A stretch of DNA of 36,652 nt from a virus: the IMG/VR virus record IMGVR_UViG_3300006916_000135, positions 1-36,652 of that record; one strand, 5' to 3'. Positions 30,262 to 36,652 of the stretch are shown one piece after another. Position 1 is the first letter of the stretch; each line of letters opens with the position of its first letter. A program made the position numbers and the translations under genes. The notes beneath the pieces were generated by a model. The model was not told where the DNA came from and made no database searches. It was given only the letters and a program-made list of their open reading frames with translations.

Positions 30262-31057
30262 CGGTCTAAACCTAGCGTTTAGATGGAAACATCAAGGCAA
30301 CCTCGACTTCGAGCATGATTATGTAAGAACAGTTAAGTCTCTTGCAAAATCTTATGATTGCGGAGAAGTCGTGGTATTAGGTGACGGTGGTAGCACCTAT
30401 CGGAAAGAACTCTACCCCGAATATAAACAAAACAGAAAAGATAGATACGCAGAACAAACTCCTGAAGAAGAAGCAGAGTTTCTTGAGTTCTTACAAGAGT
30501 TTGGTGTAACTATGAATAAGTGTAAGTATGAAGGCTTCCTAACTCTTAAATATCAAGGAGTTGAAGCTGATGATATAGCAGCACTTATATGTCAGAATAG
30601 AGAAAATCTAGGTATAGAAAATATTTGGCTAATCTCTTCTGATAAAGACTGGGATTTACTAGTCGATGAGAACATATCACGGTTCTCAACCGTAACAAGA
30701 AAAGAAACAACAGTACACAACTGGGATGAACATTATGACTTTGATCCTTCGTATTATTTGACTTTCAAATGTCTTACAGGAGATAAAGGAGATAATGTAC
30801 CAGGTGTAGCAGGAATTGGTCCTAAGCGTGCTACTCAAATGATTGAGCAGTATGGTGATATTTTTGATATCATGGCAAGTCTACCTATTGATGGTAGGTA
30901 CAAGTACATACAGAACTTAAATGAGTTTGGAAGTGATGCACTTGAACTTAATATCAAGTTAATGGACTTATCATTTGATACTGAAAAAGCAGTACTAGGA
31001 CATGGACAAGAAATTATAGGATTGGTGGAAAATTATGTCAGTGAAGATAGACTATAG
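30200..31057 (+). CDS. 5'-3' exonuclease (FEN / Pol I N-terminal type)
   Basis: This 285-residue protein belongs to the flap-endonuclease family: NLLIVDGLNLAFRW (16-29; Asp21), YRKELYPEYKQNRKDRYAEQ (67-86) with the usual R-x-x-x-x-P-x-Y-K-x-x-R, GVEADDIAALI (acidic Glu-Ala-Asp-Asp), SSDKDWDLLV (acidic pair) and LTGDKGDNVPGVAGIGPKRA with the H3TH arch. It removes RNA primers and flaps, the function missing from the polymerase at 15181. The start at 30200 overlaps the nuclease before it by 62 bp, a long overlap, but the N-terminal catalytic Asp fits it. Overlaps NrdA by 23 bp. Confidence 0.92.
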   Translation: MAISFTNHGKPIPNGNLLIVDGLNLAFRWKHQGNLDFEHDYVRTVKSLAKSYDCGEVVVLGDGGSTYRKELYPEYKQNRKDRYAEQTPEEEAEFLEFLQEFGVTMNKCKYEGFLTLKYQGVEADDIAALICQNRENLGIENIWLISSDKDWDLLVDENISRFSTVTRKETTVHNWDEHYDFDPSYYLTFKCLTGDKGDNVPGVAGIGPKRATQMIEQYGDIFDIMASLPIDGRYKYIQNLNEFGSDALELNIKLMDLSFDTEKAVLGHGQEIIGLVENYVSEDRL

Positions 31058-32801
31058 CAGAGATAAACTCTTTGACGAGTTTGCTCTAAATACTTTAAAA
31101 GATCGTTATATGGTGCCAGGTGAGACTTCTCCACAGGAAGCTCTTGCTCGTGCTGCTGAAGCTTTTGGCGATAATGATGCACATGCACAAAGATTATACG
31201 ACTATGCAAGTAAACATTGGTTTATGTTTGCTACTCCTGTACTATCAAATGGTGGTACAAAGAGAGGTTTACCAATCAGTTGCTTTTTGAATTACGTAGA
31301 TGATAGCCGTGAAGGAATTACAGATCACTTTACTGAAAATGCTTTTTTAAGTTCATTCGGTGGTGGTATCGGTGGATATTGGGGCGAAGTCCGTTCTGTT
31401 GGAACGAAAACTTCAAAAGGCTCAGAGTCCACTGGTGTGATTCCTTTTATGAGAGTTGTCGATGCTGAGATGCTTGCTTTTTCTCAAGGAATTACTCGTA
31501 GAGGAAGCTATGCAGGCTACATCGATATAAGTCACCCTGAAATAGAGGAATTTCTAGATGTTCGAAAACCTACTGGTGGTGACGTTAATCGTAAGTGTAT
31601 TAATCTGCATCATGGGGTTGTCGTATCAGATCGCTTTATGGAGCTCATTCACAGTGCTACAAAGTATAGTGGTTTCGACGATAGCTGGCAGCTTGTGGAT
31701 CCGCACAGCGGTGAGGTAAAGAAAACTGTCAGTGCTAGAGCATTATGGGTAAAGATTCTTCAAAACCGTATGGAAACAGGAGAGCCTTATCTTATGTTTG
31801 GTGATGCTGTGAACAGTGAGTTGCCTGACTTTCAGAAAAGACTTGGATTAAGCGTTCACCAAAGTAATCTTTGTTCTGAGATTACTTTAGCAACAAATGA
31901 TGAAAGAACAGCAGTATGTTGTCTATCAAGTGTAAACTTGGAATATTTTGATGAATGGAAAAAGGAACCAGCGTTCATTCCAGATCTAGTCAGAATGTTA
32001 GATAATGTGCTAGAATATTTTATAAAACATGCGCCAGAACAATTACACAAAGCAGTATTTTCTGCTTATCGTGAAAGAAGTATTGGTCTTGGTGCAATGG
32101 GATTTCATGCTTATTTACAGAAAAATTCTATACCATTTGACAATCCAATGGCAACTGGTGTAAATCTTCAGATGTTTGAATTAATTAAATCAAAAGCAAG
32201 TGAAGAAACTAGAAGATTGGCTGTAGAAAGAGGAGCATGTCCCGACGATGATACTTGTACTGTTAGAAATGCACACTTGCTAGCAATAGCACCAAATGCA
32301 TCTAGTAGTATTATTTGTGGAAACACAAGTCCAAGTATTGAGCCTTTCCGTGCTAATGCTTACACTCAGAAAACAAAGAGTGGAAGTAATCTTGTAAAGA
32401 ATAAATTCTTAAAGCAAGTCCTAGCGGGGTATGGACAGGACACAGACGAAACTTGGGCAAGTATCGTTGGAAACAAAGGAAGTGTGCAACATCTTGACTT
32501 CTTGAACGACTGGGAGAGAGACGTGTTCAAGACAGCTGTTGAGATAAATCAAGCGTGGGTTGTCGAGCATGCTTCAATGAGACAACCATTTATCTGTCAA
32601 TCGCAGAGTGTGAATCTATTTTTTCCACCTGACGTAAACAAGGCAGATCTACACAACGTCCACATGCTTGCGTGGGCGAAGAATCTTAAAACGCTTTATT
32701 ACCTACGAAGTGAAGCAATATCTCGAGCAGATAATGTTACTTCACAGGCAAAGCGAGAAATAATCTTTGAACAATCAGATTGTTTAAGTTGCGAAGGATA
32801 A
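31035..32801 (+). CDS. nrdA: Class I ribonucleotide reductase, alpha subunit
   Basis: This 588-residue protein reduces ribonucleotides to feed phage DNA synthesis. Active-site features: LPISCFLNYV (substrate-site Cys), SNLCSEITL with the radical Cys and Glu, AVCCLSSVNL with the second redox Cys, PNASSS phosphate loop, and a C-terminal DCLSCEG with the C-x2-C pair that accepts electrons. The N-terminal ATP cone of NrdA (about 100 residues for overall activity control in E. coli) is absent: the protein starts within a few dozen residues of the barrel (MVPGETSPQEA). The enzyme therefore should not respond to dATP feedback. It overlaps the exonuclease by 23 bp and is followed by NrdB. Confidence 0.95.
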   Translation: MSVKIDYSRDKLFDEFALNTLKDRYMVPGETSPQEALARAAEAFGDNDAHAQRLYDYASKHWFMFATPVLSNGGTKRGLPISCFLNYVDDSREGITDHFTENAFLSSFGGGIGGYWGEVRSVGTKTSKGSESTGVIPFMRVVDAEMLAFSQGITRRGSYAGYIDISHPEIEEFLDVRKPTGGDVNRKCINLHHGVVVSDRFMELIHSATKYSGFDDSWQLVDPHSGEVKKTVSARALWVKILQNRMETGEPYLMFGDAVNSELPDFQKRLGLSVHQSNLCSEITLATNDERTAVCCLSSVNLEYFDEWKKEPAFIPDLVRMLDNVLEYFIKHAPEQLHKAVFSAYRERSIGLGAMGFHAYLQKNSIPFDNPMATGVNLQMFELIKSKASEETRRLAVERGACPDDDTCTVRNAHLLAIAPNASSSIICGNTSPSIEPFRANAYTQKTKSGSNLVKNKFLKQVLAGYGQDTDETWASIVGNKGSVQHLDFLNDWERDVFKTAVEINQAWVVEHASMRQPFICQSQSVNLFFPPDVNKADLHNVHMLAWAKNLKTLYYLRSEAISRADNVTSQAKREIIFEQSDCLSCEG

Positions 32802-32803
32802 AT

Positions 32804-33760
32804 ATGTTATTAGAAGAAAGAAACTATTACAAACCTTTTAACTATCCGTGGGCGTTTGATGCTTATAAAAAACAGCAGCAAATGCACTGGATGCCTGATG
32901 AAGTTACACTAAGTGATGATATTAGGGACTATAACGAAAAACTTACGCCTGAAAATAGAGAATTGTTAGATAACATTTTTCGATTTTTCACGCAGGCAGA
33001 CGTTGATGTATGTTGTGGATATGCAAAGCACTATCTTCCAACATTCAAACAACCAGAAATCCGAATGATGCTTGCATCTTTTGCTGCCATGGAGGCAGTA
33101 CATCAAGAAGCATATTCATTGTTGCTGGAAACTCTTGGAAAATCCGAAGGAATTTATCAAGAGTTTATGGATATACAAGCGATGGTAGAGAAACATGAGT
33201 ACTTGTCTGACTTTAGTATGAAAACTAAACATGATATTGCAAAGACACTAGCAGTATACAGTGGTTTTACAGAAGGAGTTCAGCTTTTCTCTTCTTTCGC
33301 AATTTTACTTAACTTTCCAAGGCATAATCTTATGAAAGGTATGGGACAGATTGTTACATGGTCAATTCGTGATGAAACGCTTCATGTTGAGAACGTGTCT
33401 AAATTATTCCGAACTTTCATAGCAGAAAATCCCGAGTTGTGGACTGATAAGTTAAAATACGAAATTTACTGCGCTGCAGAGCGAGTAGTTGAGTTGGAAG
33501 ACGAATTTATTGATGTTTGTTTTGCAAAAGCTCAAATACCCGATCTTACTGCAAAAGAAGTAAAAGAGTATATACGATATATTGCAGACAGACGCTTATT
33601 GGGTTTAGGTCTAAAAGCAATATTTCATAGTACAACTAATCCACTACCTTGGGTAGATATGCAAGTAAATGCAGTTGAGCATACCAACTTTTTTGAAAAT
33701 CGTGCTACCGAGTATGCAAAGAGTAGTACACAAGGCAACTGGCAGGATATTTTTAAATGA
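32804..33760 (+). CDS. nrdB: Class I ribonucleotide reductase, beta subunit
   Basis: The preferred ATG at 32804 has AAGGA 6 nt upstream (a frame-open ATG at 32780 lies inside nrdA), giving 318 residues. Diiron-site residues are in order: Asp in TQADVDV, Glu and His in MEAVHQEAYS, Glu in SGFTEGVQLF, and Glu/His in WSIRDETLHVEN. The Tyr of HQEAYS is at the position of E. coli Tyr122, so a tyrosyl-radical class Ia type enzyme is likely. It ends with a subunit-docking tail (THxxFENR...GNWQDIF). The gene is 2 bp after NrdA and its stop overlaps the next start (ATGA). Confidence 0.94.
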   Translation: MLLEERNYYKPFNYPWAFDAYKKQQQMHWMPDEVTLSDDIRDYNEKLTPENRELLDNIFRFFTQADVDVCCGYAKHYLPTFKQPEIRMMLASFAAMEAVHQEAYSLLLETLGKSEGIYQEFMDIQAMVEKHEYLSDFSMKTKHDIAKTLAVYSGFTEGVQLFSSFAILLNFPRHNLMKGMGQIVTWSIRDETLHVENVSKLFRTFIAENPELWTDKLKYEIYCAAERVVELEDEFIDVCFAKAQIPDLTAKEVKEYIRYIADRRLLGLGLKAIFHSTTNPLPWVDMQVNAVEHTNFFENRATEYAKSSTQGNWQDIFK

Positions 33761-33948
33761 CAACAATTAGTATAGACGGCGTCGAATATGATGTCGAAGG
33801 CATGACTAAAGAACAACGCTTGTTAGTAAATGCGATTGGGTATTGTGATAAAAGAAAAACAGAACTCGATCACGAATTGGCAGCGATACAAACTGCTAGA
33901 CAAGCATATGTTAATGACTTAGGAGCACAATTAAAAGGAGAAGAATGA
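33757..33948 (+). CDS. DUF6447 family small protein
   Basis: This 63-residue protein opens with ISIDGVEYDVEGMTKEQR and continues with a helix (DHELAAIQTARQAYVNDLGA). It matches the small phage family DUF6447 (I-x-I-D-G-x-x-Y-D-x-x-x-L/M-S/T start and an L-A-x-x-Q-T-A-R-x-A-Y helix). No function is established. Its ATG overlaps the NrdB stop (ATGA) and its own stop overlaps the next start; AAAGGAG lies just before that. Confidence 0.7.
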   Translation: MTTISIDGVEYDVEGMTKEQRLLVNAIGYCDKRKTELDHELAAIQTARQAYVNDLGAQLKGEE

Positions 33949-34598
33949 AAATCTTTATAGGATATGATAGTGAACACCCCGAAGCATACGAAGTATGTAA
34001 GGCAAGTATTTTAAAACATAATCCTTTACATGAGATACATCCTTTAATTAATAAGAAATTGAGAAAGAAAGGACTCTATGACAGACCAAAACACTTAATG
34101 GAAAGTACAGAGTTCTCCTTTACTCGATTTCTAGTTCCTTTGTTATGTAACTACACAGGGCGCGCACTCTATTGTGATGGAGATTTTCTTTGGAGATGTG
34201 ATCCTCAAGAACTTACACATCATATGAATGATGAAGATGTTGCAGTAGTAAAACATCCAAAGTTTAGTATAAAAACTAAAAAGATGAAAAATAAAGGAAA
34301 TGCAGATTACGATATGAAATATTGGAGTAGTTTGATGTTCTTTGATTGTGCAAAATGTGATAGTTTAACAAAGTGGTATGTGAGTAATGCTCATGCTGCA
34401 CACTTACATGGCTTTTCATGGGCTAGTAAGATAGGCAGCATCCCAGCAAGTTTTAATGCACTTGTTGGATATTACGACTTTGGTAAAAAATATACAAAAG
34501 CCGTCCACTTTACAGATGGCGGACCGTGGCTAGAAGGCTACGAAAACGTGGAGTTTGCAGACGAATGGTTTCAGATAAAATCAGAAATAAGTCAGTAA
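33945..34598 (+). CDS. GT8-like glycosyltransferase
   Basis: This 217-residue protein has the glycosyltransferase family 8-like arrangement: MKIFIGYDSEHPEAYEVCKASI (a D-x-x-x-x-A strand start, 1-22), SFTRFLVPLL (58-67), the metal-binding ALYCDGDFLW (74-83; Asp78-Gly-Asp80), and a later HLHGFSWASKIGSIPASFN region with the nucleotide and acceptor contacts. AAAGGAG precedes the ATG. It belongs to the glycan-related cluster at the right end with a GT29-like gene and, on the minus strand, a capsule-type transferase. Acceptor unknown. Confidence 0.82.
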   Translation: MKIFIGYDSEHPEAYEVCKASILKHNPLHEIHPLINKKLRKKGLYDRPKHLMESTEFSFTRFLVPLLCNYTGRALYCDGDFLWRCDPQELTHHMNDEDVAVVKHPKFSIKTKKMKNKGNADYDMKYWSSLMFFDCAKCDSLTKWYVSNAHAAHLHGFSWASKIGSIPASFNALVGYYDFGKKYTKAVHFTDGGPWLEGYENVEFADEWFQIKSEISQ

Positions 34599-35212
34599 TT
34601 CTAGTAGGAAACTCTGTCGAGTTATTAGAGTATGAATATGGAGACTATATAGAATCCTTTGATATAATAGTAAGATTCGGCAGAGGTATTCCTCGCCCAG
34701 ATATTTATAAATCAGTTGGAAAACGAACTGATATCTGGATTACTGGATTTTTGAGAGCAAACTTTCATCCACACTTTCCTACCGCACTGAAACTTCTTAA
34801 TCGGTGCAGAATACACTTAAATAAAAAACCTACTCGAGAAATAGTTTTCGATCACGAAGTAATGTACTCAGATGATGAGTTAATGCTTATATTTGAAGAA
34901 TTTGGTTGTAAAAACGGAGATGCAAATGCGTTGCGACCAAGTGCTGGTTATATGGGTGTTCATTATTTTGTGAATAAAATGAACATGTGGAAAAACTTAA
35001 ATCTAATAGGTTTCGACTTTTTTCAAAAGAAACTTCCATGGAAACTAGGACAGGACTATCCTTCAAGTTGGCATTTACCAGAGAATACAATACAGAGAAG
35101 TCCACATGCAAAAGATAAAGAACGAGAAATCGTTAGTCAGTGGAACGAGAAAGGAATACTAAATTGGAAAATACTTTCTGATTTGAAAGAAGAATTAATA
35201 GACTTTTCCTAG
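34565..35212 (+). CDS. GT29 (sialyltransferase-like) protein
   Basis: This 215-residue protein has an opening nucleotide-binding strand SVILVGNSVELLE (10-22) and FDIIVRFGRGI (32-42), the layout of sialylmotif L, and a later RPSAGYMGVHYF with the S-motif Ser-Ala-Gly, as in GT29-like proteins of phages and marine bacteria. The frame is open from GTG 34526, but ATG 34565 gives a start 10 residues before the nucleotide strand and is preferred. It overlaps the previous gene by 34 bp. Its stop (35210-35212) overlaps the 3' end of a minus-strand gene by 18 bp. A sialic acid-specific role is not shown. Confidence 0.75.
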   Translation: MVSDKIRNKSVILVGNSVELLEYEYGDYIESFDIIVRFGRGIPRPDIYKSVGKRTDIWITGFLRANFHPHFPTALKLLNRCRIHLNKKPTREIVFDHEVMYSDDELMLIFEEFGCKNGDANALRPSAGYMGVHYFVNKMNMWKNLNLIGFDFFQKKLPWKLGQDYPSSWHLPENTIQRSPHAKDKEREIVSQWNEKGILNWKILSDLKEELIDFS

Positions 35213-36154
35213 AATATAACCTGCTTGAAGTATTTTTCGTGTAGCTTGCTTTTGCTTTTCAGCTTTTAACAAGATTCTTTCATTTACTCTAGCGTTTCTA
35301 AGATTTACAGGGATTCTGTCTATTAAATTTGCATATAGATCAAAAGGAACTGCTAATGCTACTCCCATAGGACAGTCAGCATATTCAGCAACTAAATATT
35401 TATGATCGCAACTAATAGAAAATGCTTTTCTCATTGCAATATTATGATTAAGAGTATCTGCTGTACCGATAGAATCAACTTTGATAAGATAATCTACCTT
35501 CATACTTGCATACAAAGGCATATGTCCAAATTTATAAGTTTTTAATGCGTTAAAAAATACATTATTTCTTGCACCATTAATATAGGCATCAAGTCTGTGT
35601 TCTAATCCAATAACTGCAGGAGCTCTGCCGTCTTCAAAGAATAATTCATGATCTCCTATCTTATCTAGTTCATCCCAATTAAATAGCATAAAATTAGTAT
35701 CTAAATCATTTTTCTCATGTGAAACTCCAAGTATATTGTAATAATTTCTATACATTGGATGCTCTATATACTGCCATCTTTTAGGAGCCATAACAACACC
35801 TTTTTGCCAGTCTGCTGGTGGTAATTGTCCTACCCAGTCTCTAAGAAATATTCTATTGTCTCCGAACATTAAAACTCTTTTATTGAGTTTACCATTCTTA
35901 CTTCCTTCGCCTCTATACCATCTTCTTATAAGAAGTAAAAATTTTGCTTGCCAGTTACCATTAGCTACCTTTGAAGGTATTTGATAGCATTTATAATTTT
36001 TGAAATTTCTGTCAATCCATTCAACAACTTCTTTGTCCCATTGATCTTCATGAAACCCAACATGTAGGCGAAAGCTATCCCCATCCCAATCTAACATGGA
36101 TGCGAGTGTGAACATTCCGTACACTGGTTTGTATCTATAAATTACTTCTATCAT
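35195..36154 (-). CDS. Hypothetical protein, minus strand
   Basis: This 319-residue protein is on the opposite strand to the main block. It contains no motif I can name. Points of interest are a W-rich N-terminal region (DWDGDSFRLHVGFHEDQWDK), RVLMFGDNRIFLRDW (about 93-107) with a D-N pair that could be a metal site, and WDELDKIGDH (about 164-173). It lies next to a transferase-like gene and several glycosyltransferases, so a sugar-related role is plausible but unsupported. The start overlaps the stop of the upstream gene by 4 bp (ATGA on the minus strand). The 3' end overlaps the GT29-like gene by 18 bp. Confidence 0.65.
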   Translation of the reverse strand: MIEVIYRYKPVYGMFTLASMLDWDGDSFRLHVGFHEDQWDKEVVEWIDRNFKNYKCYQIPSKVANGNWQAKFLLLIRRWYRGEGSKNGKLNKRVLMFGDNRIFLRDWVGQLPPADWQKGVVMAPKRWQYIEHPMYRNYYNILGVSHEKNDLDTNFMLFNWDELDKIGDHELFFEDGRAPAVIGLEHRLDAYINGARNNVFFNALKTYKFGHMPLYASMKVDYLIKVDSIGTADTLNHNIAMRKAFSISCDHKYLVAEYADCPMGVALAVPFDLYANLIDRIPVNLRNARVNERILLKAEKQKQATRKILQAGYILGKVY

Positions 36155-36652
36155 TTTGCCATCTTATATTCCCAGAAGGAGTGTAGGTATCTATCCATAC
36201 GTTCTTCTGCATCGTTATCAAAGTTAAAAATTATACCTGAGTGTTTTGCACTAAGGAGTTTACATAGTGCTGTATATGCACCTTGTTGTGAACACTGATT
36301 TGATATAGCGTAGTAAAAACTTTCGTAAGTAAGTAGATTTTTTTCTCTTACATCTTTCGGTGTACTTACTAAGCGTAGTTTTTTACCTAGTAAAATTGCT
36401 ATCAAACCCATTTCACTATTTGGTGCACAAGCTACTTCTTTTGCGTTCATAAGAAGTTCAAATCCACCTGACTTTTTATTCAAGATTTTATCTGCTCCAA
36501 GTTTCTTTCTTAGCAGTGCCATCCAAATGTGTGCTGTTATTGGATGCGGTTTTACCATAAATCCATCTGCTACTGCCTGTCGCATTTTATTCCAGTCTAA
36601 AGTATTTTTATACATTAGATTACTGCCAGGCGGGAATATTACTTTATCATAA
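36151..36652 (-). CDS. Capsule/GT-B transferase-like protein, 5' part beyond window
   Basis: The frame is open to the end of the window (36652), so the N-terminus is missing; a Met at 36615 is probably internal, because the residues upstream (VIFPPGSNL) continue a strand. The visible 166 residues have VKPHPITAHIWMALLRKKLG and ELLMNAKEVACAPNSEMGLIAILLGKKLRLV, the P-H-P and S-x-x-x-x-x-A-x-x-L-G-K-K pattern of the C-terminal domain of capsular polysaccharide or Kdo-type GT-B transferases. It starts a minus-strand locus of surface-type genes. Assignment to the GT-B family is moderate. Confidence 0.62.
   Translation of the reverse strand, partial: YDKVIFPPGSNLMYKNTLDWNKMRQAVADGFMVKPHPITAHIWMALLRKKLGADKILNKKSGGFELLMNAKEVACAPNSEMGLIAILLGKKLRLVSTPKDVREKNLLTYESFYYAISNQCSQQGAYTALCKLLSAKHSGIIFNFDNDAEERMDRYLHSFWEYKMAK

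Noticed and set aside
1-36652. tRNA genes, CRISPR arrays, insertion sequences or integrase sites
   Set aside because: There are no gaps above about 130 bp without genes, and I saw no cloverleaf, spaced repeat array, transposase or recombinase.

Overview
The window looks like the early/replication and accessory half of a lytic tailed phage (Caudoviricetes) genome, probably marine. Grounds: an AT-rich sequence (low GC by eye), almost no intergenic DNA, stop/start overlaps of 1-65 bp throughout, one coding strand up to about 35.2 kb, and a phage replisome: family A DNA polymerase with 3'-5' exonuclease, TOPRIM primase, DnaB-like helicase, 5'-3' exonuclease, SSB-like protein, SbcC/SbcD pair, Hjc-like resolvase, class I ribonucleotide reductase, DUF3310. 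The accessory content (NodU-type carbamoyltransferase, sulfotransferases, SGNH and 2OG-oxygenase proteins, asparagine synthase, glycosyltransferases) is of the kind familiar from marine phages. No terminase, portal, capsid, tail, lysis, integrase, tRNA or CRISPR feature is present. The host cannot be named.

Layout. (1) 1-2787: small early-type genes (a DUF6445-like oxygenase, DUF3310, an HTH protein, a membrane protein, a truncated sulfotransferase). (2) 2798-3352: a monocistronic unit with promoter, HTH protein and terminator. (3) 3430-4586: a small SH3-like protein, a PC4-like ssDNA-binding protein and a sulfotransferase. (4) 4590-9224: promoter, N-terminal half of an NAD-dependent DNA ligase, then small proteins, a GIY-YIG protein, a 2OG oxygenase-like protein, a carbamoyltransferase and an SGNH hydrolase-like protein. 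(5) 9267-10833: promoter, C-terminal half of the ligase, a Myb-like repeat protein, terminator. (6) 10855-13465: DnaB-like helicase, ParB-like protein, methyltransferase. (7) 13462-25940: promoter, primase, a GIY-YIG/Myb/zinc-ribbon protein, DNA polymerase, two sulfotransferases, two Cys-rich mini-proteins, then an enzyme cassette (QueC-like PP-loop protein, GNAT-like protein, 2OG oxygenase, radical SAM/SPASM, glycosyltransferase, asparagine synthase), an SF2 helicase and a glycosyltransferase. (8) 25937-35212: promoter, small protein, SSB, SbcD, SbcC, resolvase, 5' exonuclease, NrdA, NrdB, DUF6447, two glycosyltransferases. (9) 35195-36652: two genes on the minus strand, converging on the plus-strand block; the last runs off the window.

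How the genes work together. Helicase, primase, polymerase, SSB, exonuclease, ligase halves, SbcCD, resolvase and RNR form a nearly complete replication and recombination set. Interleaved with it are enzymes that modify small molecules, sugars or surfaces: four sulfotransferase-like genes, carbamoyl transfer, amidotransfer, oxidation, radical chemistry and glycosyl transfer. Their shared substrate is not visible in the sequence; a glycan, a hypermodified base or a peptide are all possible.

The most striking signals are: five near-identical perfect sigma70-type promoters (about TARTTCTTGACA-N17-TATAATA), three of which place the start codon 6-10 nt after the -10 box, so that transcripts should be leaderless or nearly so; the NAD ligase split into two promoter-led genes 3.75 kb apart; and the 18.6-23.8 kb cassette with a QueC-like protein whose PP-loop is altered.
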